From: Lactuca virosa
Lineage: Eukaryota; Streptophyta; Magnoliopsida; Asterales; Asteraceae
NCBI GenBank assembly: GCA_928212115.1
Contig: CAKMRJ010003334.1
Span: 2,468,823 to 2,532,822, forward strand
Direction of reading: 5' to 3'
Length of the DNA stretch: 64,000 nucleotides
The position numbers and the translations under genes are program-made. The notes under the pieces are model-generated. The model was not told the DNA's origin, ran no database searches, and saw only the letters and a program-made list of their open reading frames with translations. The first letter of the stretch is position 1. Every line of letters begins with the position of its first letter. Shown in pieces: positions 23,295 to 34,387 of the stretch.

Positions 23295-23765
23295 AATTAA
23301 CCTTGAAGGTAGGCAAATTCCCAGCAACTACTCATCTCTATATTTGACTTTTCTACAACCTAATATGCATCAAAACACATAAATTTCAACTCCGATGGAA
23401 AAACTAAAACAAATTCTAACAAATTCAATTACAAAAGCTCCATCGTCATATGAAGTTAAGTAGAAATCAACTAAAAAAACATCTAACAGATAAAAGATGA
23501 TATGATCAGACACCTTCAGCGAAGAGCATATGAACAAAGTTGACGATAAAGATTGAAACCAGGTTAAATCCCCAGCAACCACTCATCACAATATTCCTCT
23601 TTTCTACAACCTAATATGTAAAAAAACACACAAATTTCAACTCAAATAGAAAAACATAAAAAATCTCCATCAAATTCAACTAAAAAATCTACATCTTCAT
23701 ATGAAGTTGAGTAGAAATCAACCGAAAAAAAAATCCGAACAGAGTGAAGAGCATATGATCAGACA
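23295..23765. repeat. Tandem duplication, about 240-bp unit, in Helitron
   Basis: Two diverged copies (about 23295-23515 and 23552-23765) share TTTTCTACAACCTAATATG, CACAAATTTCAACTC, CATATGAAGTT and ATGATCAGACAC in the same order. Confidence 0.8.
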
Positions 23766-24055
23766 CATAGTGTATAGTTTAGATTTGAGGTCGGGTAATT
23801 ACAATCCCCAATCAATTCTTCGTTCACCTCAAAAAGAGTTGTTATCCGTCGTTTGGGAAGGAGACAATCTTTGTCGCCCAAAAGTTGTTGGGCTAAGGAG
23901 GCGGTGGTCGATTGATCCAAACGATGATGGTGGGTGATAATCGATAGTTCAGGACGGTAAGCGGTGATGATGATGGAGGTAGATAACGGAAACAGATCGG
24001 GTTAAGGAGAACCTAGCGAAGAAGGCGAGCGGTGGAGAAGATGGAGTAGACATCG

Positions 24056-24295
24056 ACTGCAGCACATAGAAACCCTAGGAAGATTACTTTGCAGCGATGA
24101 GCATTGGTGGAGCGGTGGTGGGGAGTTAGACCTGTGGTGGGTGCACAGAAAAGCGGAGGAGAAGCAGAAGCGATCAAGAAAAGAAGGAGAAGCAAAAGCG
24201 ACACCTCGATTGCAGCACATAGAAACCCTACGAAGATCACTTTGCAGTGATGAGCATTAGTGGAGCGGTGGTGGGGAGTTAAACCAGTGGTGTCG
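24056..24295. repeat. Direct repeat, about 84 bp, two copies 155 bp apart
   Basis: Copies at about 24056-24139 and 24211-24294 begin GCAGCACATAGAAACCCTA and end GCGGTGGTGGGGAGTT plus a short diverged tail, differing at few positions. They lie inside the Helitron. On the minus strand they contain TAGGGTTTC, as many plant leaders do. Confidence 0.85.
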
Positions 24296-24828
24296 ATGAA
24301 TGAGAACCGAAACATAGGATAGGATATTTCAGACTTTAGAGAGACGGTGCAGAAGGATCTGGAAGCGGTGACAATGGTAGATTGCTAACACGTGTTATAA
24401 AGAATATACATAATGTCAAAAAATAACCCTTTAAAAAACCAAAAAGAAATTGCAGTTGCACCCATTTTAGAAAAAAAAAATTACAACCCTACCATAATCA
24501 AAGGACCTATTCTGCCAACTCCTAAAATATTGTTACTGTTACAAGGACGAAATTGCAATTTCAATAAAGAAGTGGACCAATTCAGATCTACAACAAATTG
24601 GGGGCCATAAGGATGTACAATGAATCGAAGTAGAGGCGTCAATTTTAAAAATGGCCTAAAAGGACCCCTGAAAAAGAAGGCAAAATATTAATAAGTAGAG
24701 GGAGAGAAACTTAATATAACTTCAGGGACCCAATTTGACAAAGGAAGGGGACGATTATTGTTCCTTTTCTTCATAATCTTAATATATATATAATATTTTT
24801 TTTTAAATCAACCCGTGCAATACATAGA

Positions 24829-25114
24829 TCTCACACCGAGTTATTTTATTATTTTATTATTATTAATAAAAGTATAAATCATGTAACGAGATGCAATGGA
24901 GCAGTCGAAAGCTTCGTGAGCTTAAAACCCTTTGAATTAGGTCTCTTTTTTCGTTCGTACTCACCCATATCTCTCTCCCTTTCTGTGTTATCTCTATCCT
25001 TTCTCTTATCATTCTTCCACAAACAAACCAACCTGCACTTCGATTTTTTTGGAGAATCCGCCATAAATATAACACCCTTTGGAGGTTGGTTCGATTAATC
25101 TACGTCAACAAAAG
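24829..25114 (+). promoter_or_regulatory. TOC64 proximal promoter and 5' leader
   Basis: This is the 286 bp between the Helitron end and the ATG. A TATA-like AGTATAAATC lies at about 24870-24879, followed by a C/T-rich probable leader (24950-25015: TCTCTCCCTTTC, TCTTATC). No ATG in frame with the gene precedes 25115. Upstream control sequence beyond 24829 would have to come from the transposon. Confidence 0.5.
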
Positions 25115-28100
25115 ATGGCATCGTCATCACCTAATGTTTGGGTTTTGCTGGGTTTGAGTTTGGCCGGAATACTGTTAATGGCGAAGAAGCTTAAGAAAGT
25201 CGTCAAAGTTGACTTTGGTGCATTCGTGGAGAGGTTTCAGATACTACCTCCGCCGCAGCCGGCTCCTCCGAAAGCGCCTCACCCGCTCACTGGCCTCTCC
25301 TTTGCCGTCTCCGACCTGTATGCCCCTTTTCCTTTTATCTACTTCCTTGTTCCATGGAAGGTCTACTTTTGATTTCTAAGTTATAACTATATTGAATTGA
25401 ACGAAACAACTTTACTCTTTCAATAGTTTAACCTTATTATTGATATTTTGCTGAGGAGCGTATCTGATTTCTTGTTCATCCAATCACAATCCTGTACAGA
25501 TTCGATATAAATGGGTTTGTAACCGGGTTCGGCAGTCCAGATTGGGAAAGCACACATGAAGCTGCTTCACAGACGTCTCCTGTTGTTTCAGCTCTTGTAG
25601 ATGGAGGAGCCACATGCGTTGGAAAAACTGTGGTGGATGAACTGTCATTTGGGTTAGTAATTTATTGACGTTTGATTTCCATTGTTTAGACCTCTACTAG
25701 TCGTTAAATAAAATATCATCTCTTGTGCAGTATCAGTGGAGAAAATAGACATTGTGGTACAGCCACCAATCCTGTTGCTCCTTCAAGGATACCAGGAGGA
25801 TCATGTAGTGGTGCTGCTGTAGCTGTTGCTGCAAAGCTTGTTGATTTCTCTTTGGGTATGCCATTCCCATTTGTTCCTTATGCCAACTTTGTACTTAAGA
25901 TGCTAACAATCTCTTAACAGGTGTTGATACTGTTGGTGGGGTGAGGCAACCTGCTGGACATTGTGGCATCCTTGGATTTCGGCCATCATATGGTTCTGTT
26001 CTTCATTCAGGGATCGTTCCTGTTTCCACAGGCTTTGACACTGTTGGTATGCAATTATGCAAATGAATACTGATCAATGTTAAATTTACTTCCAATTCCA
26101 TACACATTCTACATTTATGATTGTTTAAATAATTGATTATCAGGATGGTTTGCCATGGATCCCAGTATATTACGCCGTGTAGGACAAGTCCTGCTACAAG
26201 TGCCATTAACAGTTCAACATAATCCCAGGAATGTTATCATTGCTGATGACTGTTTTAAATTATCAAAAATTCCCATTGACCGGTTGACCCAGGTAGTAAT
26301 TAAATCAACAGAGACTCTATTTGGAAGTAAGCATACTTTTGTTCTTATTTTATCATCTTCAATTTCAATTTCCATTATCATTTATGGATGGAAATGACCC
26401 GTTTTCTTATTATCTGCAGAACAAGTTTTGAAGCATGAGAATCTTGATAATTACATTGCTTCTAAAGTTCCAAGCTTGAAAGCACTTGATTCCAAGAAGT
26501 CAAATGGTGATGTTAAGTTCTCTTCTCTAAGGTCGCTTGCCAACATTATGCAGTTACTAAGAAGGTAACACTTTAAAAAATCACTACTTATCAATTTAAC
26601 TTCTGGGTTCATTTTTAATACTGCTTACCTCATCTGGGTTTTGTTAGTTACATAATTATTACATTTATTCTCATAGATGAAAGAGTTCCCTTTGCAACTT
26701 GTTTAATAAGTTTTAAATATCTTGAATACAGGCATGAATTCAGCCATACTCACTCTGAATGGATTAGCTCAGTGAAACCAGCTTTAGATCCTCTTATCTC
26801 AGCTCAGATACAGGGGAAGCTTGAATTAACAGAGAAAGATATTGAAAATTTCCGCACTGTTAAAAGTGAGCTCAGATCCGCCTTAAATGCCCTTTTGAAG
26901 GTATTTATATTCCTTTAATTCATACATTACAGTTTACACACATGATGATATTATACAATTAAAAAAAATTTATTATTATAAACTTGTGTAGGACGATGGA
27001 GTTCTTGTGATCCCTACAGTTTGCAGCCCTCCTCCTAAACTCGGTGCCAAGGAACTTTCATCTGAAGAATATCTCATGAATGAGTTTTCACTCACCGGTT
27101 TAGCAAGCATGTCAGGCTGCTGCCAGGTCATCACTATATCTCTCTCACACACACACACACACTAACACACACACACACAAAAAGAAAGAAAAGAAAAGAA
27201 AAGAAAAGAAAAGAAGGAACTGATTATTATATCGGGTTGGTTGCAGGCCACTGTACCTTTGGGAATGTATGAAAAGTGCCCTGTTTCAGTGTCTTTGATA
27301 GCAAGATATGGGGGCGATCGTTTTCTACTGGAAACCATTCAGACCATGCATGCATCTTTAAAGCAGAAGGCTGATGAAGCTGGAAACTCAAAATCATCTG
27401 CTGATGTTGTCACCAAGGAAGCCTCTGCTGAAATTGCTAAAGAAAAGGTAAAACATTCAGTGTTGAACCTTAGCTTAGCTTTTTATTAAACAAATGTTGT
27501 TAACTGAATTTGATTATAAATATTAGGGCAATGAAGCTTTCAAAGCAAAAAATTGGCAGAGGGCCATTGGGTTTTATACTGATGCCATCAAACTCAACAG
27601 CAAAATTGCAACATATTTTAGTAACCGAGCTGCAGCACATTTGGAATTGCGAAGGTATCATAATCATAATCATTTACGTTTAAGTTTAAGTTTAAGTTGT
27701 GTTTCTTTTTTAAACAAATTTGCCCTCAATTATTTATTTTTCATGCTTTCAGTTTCATTCAAGCTGAAGCAGATTGTACCAAAGCCATCGATCTAGATAA
27801 AAAGGTGACTTTTCTCTTGTTTTGTAGAAGGCGCTAGGAGGGTAGTTTTGGCAGTTGACAAAATACGAGTTTTGTTTGTAAAAATCCTTGTGATTGTGTT
27901 ACTTACAGAATGTAAAGGCGTATCTAAGGAGAGGCACAGCAAGGGAGATGCTTGGATATTATAAAGAGGCAATTGAAGGTAGATTTTTGTCTAAGTTGTA
28001 ATTCTTCAAGTTTTTTATTTTTATATCAGGGGTTAAGTTGTAAAAGTGTGTGGGTTGCAGATTTTAGGTATGCACTTGTTCTTGAGCCAACCAATAAAAG

Positions 28101-28143
28101 AGCAGCAATGTCTGCTGACAGGTTAAAGAAGTTATTTCAGTAA
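25115..28143 (+). CDS. TOC64: Translocon at outer chloroplast envelope 64 (TOC64/OEP64-type), 13 exons
   Basis: Outer-envelope receptor thought to dock Hsp90/Hsp70-bound precursor proteins for chloroplast import. Exons: 25115-25317, 25500-25652, 25731-25855, 25921-26046, 26144-26326, 26420-26564, 26732-26900, 26992-27126, 27247-27447, 27527-27654, 27753-27804, 27909-27978, 28061-28143. All introns are GT-AG and the frame closes at 590 codons plus TAA, close to the usual plastid TOC64 length. Residues 8-24 (WVLLGLSLAGILLMAKK) form an N-terminal membrane anchor. An amidase-signature domain follows: Lys110 in CVGKTVVDE, then PGGSCSGAAVA. Where active amidases have DTGGS, this has DTVGG, so Gly167 replaces the nucleophile Ser and the domain should be inactive, as known for TOC64. 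Three TPRs cover about 478-580 with clamp-type residues (EKGNEAF, SNRAAA, KAYLRRGTAR). The N-terminus fits the plastid form better than mitochondrial OM64. Confidence 0.95.
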
Positions 28144-29273
28144 AGAGAGAGTGGATGTTGGGGAAAAAAGGTGTTGAAGATAAAAATTCAGAATCTTGAA
28201 GGAAATTCTGAGCTGAGCTGGATGGATTTCATTCATTTGGGGGTCTGTGACTGTAATATATATTTTAGGTCAATTTTGGTCCAGTCTTTAAGATACAAAT
28301 TCAGAGGAATGAATGAGAGGTATATTATATTATTTTTTTTATCCAAAAATCGGCACATGACATGATTTTGGTAAATGTGTACAACCTATTCCGTAAGTTG
28401 GTTGCTATTTTTGGAAAAAGTATGATAAGTTTTCTAAAATTTTGAAATATGCAACATGTTTTTGAATCATCTTGTGTCGGTATAATTGAGTTCTGCTCGG
28501 TTGTTGTCTAGTAGTAGAATTGGAAAATTTTTGGATTCTGGCCCTAAATTTTGTTTGTTTTCTTTGGTTAACAGTTTTTGATTTTTTTTTTTGGTTCCAT
28601 AGAGGAATAAAAATGGCCACAAATAAATGTGTTGTCTCGGTGAAACCAAAATTCATAAAAGGACAAAGTAGATATTTGTTGAATCTTATAGTACAAGAAA
28701 ATATCTTATCAAGCAAACATGTGAATTGATTTTTTTTTTTTTTTTTTAACGATAAATCTGATCTATTCCTAAACTAAACCTTCAACCTTAAGGTGGAGGG
28801 CAACTCGTGAATTGGTATGAAATGGAAACTCAAAATACGACAACATATCTAGTTATGAGGTCTCTCTCTCTCATTTAACAAAAAATTAAAACACCCCCAA
28901 AATTTGCTTTTATAAAGAGCATAAAACCAAATTGTTTCCAAACAATTCTGCAAAAAAAGATTCTGGTCGGGTTACAAACCGGTTAGATATTTTTAGATAA
29001 AGAACCAGTTTTGAACCGATTTGATTCAGTTTTTTTTTTTTTTTTTTTTTTGCCAAAACTGAATCGTCTTCAATGGGAAACAAATCAAACTAATTTTGAA
29101 ACCGGGAGGAAATAAAAACCATTTTCTACCCTCAAGTATAGAGATCATATCATATTTCATCCAATGTCCTTCCAACAATTTATATTGCTCTTATTTGTGA
29201 TTTATTATGTTATGGTTATCTTAAAGCTTATCTATACGGAGATCGCATTCTTTAATGCTAGATGATATGAGTA
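28144..29273 (+). other. TOC64 3' region and spacer
   Basis: Probable 3' UTR up to about 28350 (T-rich, with AATATATATTTTA and TATATTATATTATT as possible polyadenylation context). The remainder has T-runs at 28731-28747 and about 29030-29051 and no supported gene. Confidence 0.45.
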
Positions 29274-29559
29274 TTGATTGTTGATCATAAATTTTTTCAA
29301 TTTTACTTTATTGTTGAGTATTTAATTTATATTTATATTTATATTTATAATACTATTAATTTTAAGTTCCCTAATGCACAGTACTTTTATTCTATTGGGC
29401 CAAATCAAATATTCATTCACCGATCCACCGCCTCAAATACTTTTCTATTCTTTTTAATTGTTTACTTCCACCGCCTCAGTTACCGCATTCCCCACTGCGC
29501 ACCTTCTTTGTTTAGCTCCACCGTTCCCACCGCTTATCTTATCTTAGCTTTCTCAAGAA

Positions 29560-29900
29560 GCCACCGTCTCCCTCTCCACCAACGGCACGCCATTTTGCTT
29601 TCTATGTTATCCACCGTTATTGGTGGAAACCAGAGCGCCTTACAACCGTCAACAATCTCGGCTACTTCAGTCGATCCTTTCTGTTTCAAAAAAAAAAGTC
29701 TTCGTCTCCCTCTCCACCACCGGTCTGCTTTCTCTGTTAACCACCGTTGTTGGTGGAAACCAGTGCGCCTTACAATCGCCAACAATCTCTCAAAATTCCC
29801 GTGAATTGGTACTCGATAACGTGAATTTATGGGTATTAATCAAACCAATAAACAATGGTTTGATTAATACCAGTGCGCCTTACAATCGCCAACAATCTCT
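29560..29900. repeat. Direct repeats, three partial copies
   Basis: The unit containing CCGTCTCCCTCTCCACCA, TTGGTGGAAACCAG and GCGCCTTACAA appears at about 29568-29680 and 29700-29800. A shorter third copy (CCAGTGCGCCTTACAATCGC) is at about 29870. Open frames through here are a product of the repeat and not a gene. Confidence 0.8.
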
Positions 29901-29985
29901 CAAAACGTATAACCAGTGCGTATTACATGGTTTGATTAATACCCATAAATTGATTGTACATTGTTTATTGGTTTGGAATTTCCAT
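29824..29985. repeat. Nested inverted repeats
   Basis: A 16-bp perfect stem (GGTATTAATCAAACCA, loop ATAAACAA, inverse arm) occupies about 29831-29870. A second inverted copy of the same stem with its flank (GGTTTGATTAATACCCATAA .. TGTTTATTGGTTT) follows at about 29928-29975. The segment could fold in more than one way. Confidence 0.8.
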
Positions 29986-30329
29986 ATAACGTATAACCTT
30001 TTGAATTCAGTTTAATTCCAAGGCAAACTTCGTAAATGTACATTGTTGACGTTGCAAAAGGGATTGTAATCATACATATGTTCTAAATATGCAGGTACTT
30101 AGCAGATTCAAAATGAAACCATTCACCTGCTTACAATCTAAACCTAGAAAACCTCTCCGGGAAAGGAGTGTTGGGTAATTGTCGATTGCTATTACAGCTA
30201 GCAGGTCGTTTTCTTTTTCTGCTGAGTGGCCAACAACCTGGAAATATGTGGATATAATTTTCTTTGATTTAGAGTCATTGCAATAGGTAAATAGATGATT
30301 TTATTATCCACATATTGACAGGTTGTTGC

Positions 30330-30464
30330 TCCATTTGATCTAGAGGGCCCGTTATGGTTGCTTCTTGCGGTTTTAGTATGGACATGTTATGAAAAAAGCT
30401 TGGTAAATTATCTTTTTGTATGGCTCTTCTAATAATCATTCCAAGTTATATTGTAACATAATTA

Positions 30465-30520
<56 letters not shown>

Positions 30521-31620
30521 CATATCTTGTATGTGTTATGATGTGTGTAGTTGGAGTGTGAAGCAGAATACTTAATGGTTGAGTTTGTTTCAAATCCTGA
30601 TATTGATGAGAAGCCTCATGTACTTCTTCGGGATGCTCCTGAAAAAGAGTCGCAGGTAAGTGACGCTTTTTGTTTTATGTATTTTTTTGTTTGTAATTGA
30701 CTAATTGGTGAATGGTGGTTGTGGAGTTCTATAAATGAGACATGCTGTGTTGCAAGTATACTTCCTACTTTTTGCATGACAGGGTTGGCATGTGCATTAT
30801 TACTTCTATTCTTTAAAGCGGTTATGCACTATAAAAAGTGAGTTTATGACATTTCTCAATTCTAAATATGTTAGAATGCTTCATTTGTGATCAACAGACT
30901 TCACTAGATGTGCCTGAAACTAGAATAATGACAACATAGTTTCTCTAAAAGTTATATATGGAGCAAAATACCCAGAGATTCCAGGTTCTAGGTGAATACC
31001 ACTGTTGGAACTTAGGTTCTTTTTGATTGTCATTAACGGTTGTCTATATAAATAATTTTAAACAAAAGAAATTTTGGAAAAACACGTTACCCATACATAG
31101 CTTATAGATTAAAGTAATGATTTTTTTATTGAATACATTGACAACTAAATGGATAAATTCATTTAACCTGTACAGGAATCAGTCTATGTTCATATTGCAA
31201 GTCAAGATGTCCTACATGAACAAGTATGGTCAAATATACCCTTTTACTTTACTCTCAGATTTTTTGGTTATCAATCTATGTTTTTTTTGTTGACCCAGGA
31301 ACAATCTGATTGCATTGTTGAATTAATGAAGGAAGTGAGAGGTGAACTTTGTGAGATAGCTCCTCGGATTTGAAGACAGGATTCACTGACACTATTGATG
31401 TGACCATTCATTCCCAGGTAAACAGACTATTTGGATTTATGAATATATAGAATTTGTTTCGTGGGTTGAAGTTAAAATGATGAAATGTTTTCCATCTTTG
31501 TTTTGTAGTTGCTCAATTTTGGAAGTTTAGACATGGAGTATTTACGAAAAATGATGGAGTTTTCATACGAAAGGCATAACAAATGTTATGTAAGCCAATA
31601 ATATACATTGGTTTGCTTTT
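30330..31620 (+). pseudogene. Exon-like fragments of an unidentified protein
   Basis: Several short open stretches have plausible splice borders: one ending before GGTAAATTATC near 30402, one from about 30551 to 30655 (LECEAEYLMVEFVSNPDID.. to ..KESQ, donor GTAAGT), one near 31175-31225, and one from about 31300 to 31420 (donor GTAAAC). I do not recognise the family. The pieces do not join into a continuous frame. A (TA)n tract (30468-30517) sits in one of the putative introns. The most likely reading is a decayed gene or fragments carried by a transposon. Confidence 0.35.
30468..30517. repeat. (TA)n microsatellite
   Basis: Pure TA tract between two exon-like fragments. No inverted-repeat element was seen against it. 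Confidence 0.95.
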
Positions 31621-32610
31621 CATTATTAAATCTCTGTTTTTGTATATACTTGAATGTTTTTTTTGAAGGTTTATAATATTAGTTTAATGTTTTAGAAGAA
31701 TATAATTGAAATTAGTTGAATGTCAGTGATAGATCTTTTTTTTATTTATTAGAATTACTACCAAAATTAGGATTTAATGACATATTTTTAACCTTTTCCC
31801 CTGAATGTTTAGTTGCGATTTATAAAAAATTTACATGTATTTAGAAATAATAGCAACCTGCAAGGTTAAATAAACGTTTATGTAAGATGAACAGATTATA
31901 ATTGTAAACTGTGAAGTAACTAATAGGGTAGAGATGAGAGACTTACCGAACTTAAATGAAATGCAAGCGAGAAAACACATGGTGAACATTAAAGATATGG
32001 GGTTGATTATAGTTGTGATCATTTCAGGGGTGACAATCTACTTTTGTTCAACCACGGTTTATCTAACTCATCTTCAAAGGGCAATATCGGCTTGATTATG
32101 CCTAGCTGCTGCAAAAAATCATATTTATGGTTCAGCCATACACTTAAGTAGGTTTTTTTCTTTATTCTTTTTGTCCCAATGCTTTTTGATTCAGTAATCT
32201 GTAAAAAATTCTTATTTGATGCCCAAGTGACAGTAAAGAAATGAAAGGATGATTGGAATCCTTATTTGATGCCCAAGTGACATTAAATAAATGAAAGGAT
32301 ATGTTGTCTTTCTGTTTTTATAACTTCTTCCGCATCTAACACGATTGCTCAACCATCACCAGTAATATCATTGTGTTCTTATATGAATTAAGATCGACCC
32401 CCGCAATGCAGGGGAATCTTTTTTAGTTTATATGAAAAAGTTTTTATTAAATTACATGTCTATTTTAAAAATTGTATTTATTTAAGAATTATCTAAATCA
32501 AAACATCGTTTGATGTCTTTGATTTTTTAATTTAATCTTTTATTTATACTGAAATATTGGTCGGATGAGTCATTAGGTGAGAGACTCTTCATCACGACCT
32601 ATGCAGTCAA
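31621..32610. repeat. Non-coding DNA with a 47-bp tandem duplication and a terminal-type hairpin
   Basis: CTTATTTGATGCCCAAGTGA plus its downstream AAATGAAAGGAT occurs twice in tandem (about 32212 and 32259). At 32398-32414 a hairpin (CCCCCGCAATGCAGGGG) resembles Helitron subterminal hairpins, but it is followed by TTAG and not CTRR. No gene is supported. Confidence 0.5.
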
Positions 32611-32614
32611 TCGT

Positions 32615-33325
32615 GCTACTGTGTGGCGCTATAGCGGTTAGCGGAGGTAAAGAAACACTATTTAAAAATAGCGGTGACGCTATTAGTGACGCGATTTACC
32701 GCTATTATGGTCACCGCTATGGCGGCGTTATAACCGCTACTTAAATAAATTCCATTTTTGGACTATTTTACATAAAAAAAAACGTTTTCCGTGTCATTCC
32801 ATTGAATAAAATTGTTTTTTCTTATCCCAAACCAAAACTTTTGTGACATTTTATTGAATAAAATTGTGATTTTGTGACTGTCATGACTTCCATTGAAACT
32901 ATGTATGTATTGTCTTGCTAATTGTGATAAAACTATGAAGTACTACAATATGATTACCTATCTACAATATGATTAACTATCAAATTGCTTAATCATTTTA
33001 TTTGCTAATTGTAATTGTGTTGAAGTATGATAAAATGCTAAGTATTGTTTATGTTTTCTTGTTGATTGTGTTAAAGTATGATTAACTGTGACATTGCTAA
33101 CCAGCCTGTGAAGTATGATTAACTAATTATGATATGTAAAGTATGATTTACTGATTAACTGGAATGGGTTGAACTTTGAAGTATGATTTATTGATTAATA
33201 CTCTAATATATATAAATTATACATAATATGAAAAACGTTATACCACCGCTATACCACTGCGAGAACCGCGATTTCAAATAGCGGCTAGTGATCGCTATTA
33301 TATTTTTGACCGCGATAACTGCTTA
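32615..33325. mobile_element. Candidate hAT-like remnant with TAGCGG subterminal repeats
   Basis: Many copies of TAGCGG/CCGCTA cluster at both ends (about 32625-32740 and 33240-33315), with about 500 bp of AT-rich DNA between them in which AAGTATGATTAACT-type words repeat. Clustered short subterminal motifs suit hAT or CACTA elements. I could not define exact termini or a TSD, so the class is inference. Confidence 0.4.
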
Positions 33326-33339
33326 GATCACGACACATT

Positions 33340-33432
33340 CTTGTTTTCCATCATTGCTTTCATCCACAAAACGATTGCTTTCATCCACAAAACGATTGTT
33401 TTCTATCATTGCTTTTATCCACAAAACGAGAC
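33340..33432. repeat. Short tandem repeat, unit about 24 bp
   Basis: ATCCACAAAACGATTGCTTTC-type units occur about three times, the last one expanded. Confidence 0.8.
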
Positions 33433-34289
33433 ACTTGTTTTCCACCATATCCATCTAGCATCTCCATTTTCCACCACCATTTCTGTCTTCTCTCATTCTC
33501 TCTTACGTTTCGTTTATTGACGAATATTGTAAACGTCAGTTCGACTGTTGCCCTTCTTCTTTTTTATTCTACCAACACCAACTGGGAGAGTTTTGGCGGT
33601 AGAAACTGAGGCCATCAAATTACTTCTTTCAAGAAGGTATTTTCATGTTTCTTGATATGTCATGATCCATATTTTATATTCAAACTAAACAATGGAGTTG
33701 AAATGGACGAGAATCCACCAAAGACCACTATTGATTCTCTATTCACATACCTCCCAAACACTAGTCATCGAAACTGTAAACAAGTAGTTAAATCTCGTAA
33801 TATATTTTTCTTCTTCTATTTTTGATTTCTAGTTGCTTAATTTCCCCGGTTTGTGTTTTTTTAGTTATAGAATGACAAAAGGATTTCATGAGTCTTGGTT
33901 AGGGTTTCTAATTTCCCAAAGTTTGAATTTTTGTTTTTTGCTATCTGAAGTTCGATTTTTTATTTATGTCACATAGAAATCATGAAATATTTCTCAATGT
34001 AAGTTTTTATGTTGCTTAACCTACAAAATTTTGTTCATTAATAAGTTACGACTTTTTATATTATTGTAAATGAGTTATGAAAATCATGAAAGATTTAATA
34101 TAATGGTCATCTGTTTTCTTTAAGTCATTCTAATATTCTTGTCGCCACAACAAAGATATTATCAATGAGATTATCAATAACCGGTAATAGTTACATATAA
34201 ATGATGGTCACTTTGTTGTCTTTAATTTATATTACCTTCATATTCTAATATACTTATTTATCTAAAATGATTCACACGAGTAACCAATT

Positions 34290-34292
<3 letters not shown>
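33433..34292. other. AT-rich DNA, nothing recognised
   Basis: Contains C/T-rich and T-rich stretches with an isolated short open frame at 33409-33609. No family similarity or splice structure was visible. Confidence 0.4.

Positions 34293-34385
<93 letters not shown>
34293..34385. repeat. (TA)n-(GA)n compound microsatellite
   Basis: TA tract to 34352, GA tract to 34385. It is the left border of the gene-capturing element. The reverse-complement (CT)n-(TA)n order is seen at 11232-11294. Confidence 0.95.

Positions 34386-34387
<2 letters not shown>

Larger units (their letters stand above)
20064..24828 (-). mobile_element. Non-autonomous Helitron, 4765 bp
   Basis: Read on the minus strand, the 3' end is a hairpin (arms CCCGTGC and GCGCGGG, + strand 20076-20092), eight bases, then CTAG at 20067-20064. 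The 5' end begins TC (24828-24827) as TCTATGTATTGCACGGG. The flanks are A at 20063 and T at 24829, the A^T target of Helitrons, with no duplication and no inverted termini. No Rep/helicase is present. The interior is a patchwork of tandem duplications and AT-rich DNA. The right end abuts the TOC64 promoter region. Confidence 0.72.

Noticed and set aside
23701..23937. 78-codon frame in the Helitron
   Set aside because: It runs across one copy of a local tandem duplication and has no recognisable domain.
25079..25114. In-frame upstream extension of TOC64 by 12 codons
   Set aside because: It begins at TTG, not ATG. The ATG at 25115 gives the family-typical N-terminus MASSSPNVWVLLG.
29274..29804. 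176-codon frame with repeated LPLHQR/LPLHHR words
   Set aside because: The repetition follows the DNA direct repeat. No start context, splice structure or family match is seen.
32394..32418. Hairpin CCCCCGCAATGCAGGGG as a Helitron 3' end
   Set aside because: The terminus would be TTAG and not CTRR, and no matching TC start was found, so it is noted only as a possible decayed end.
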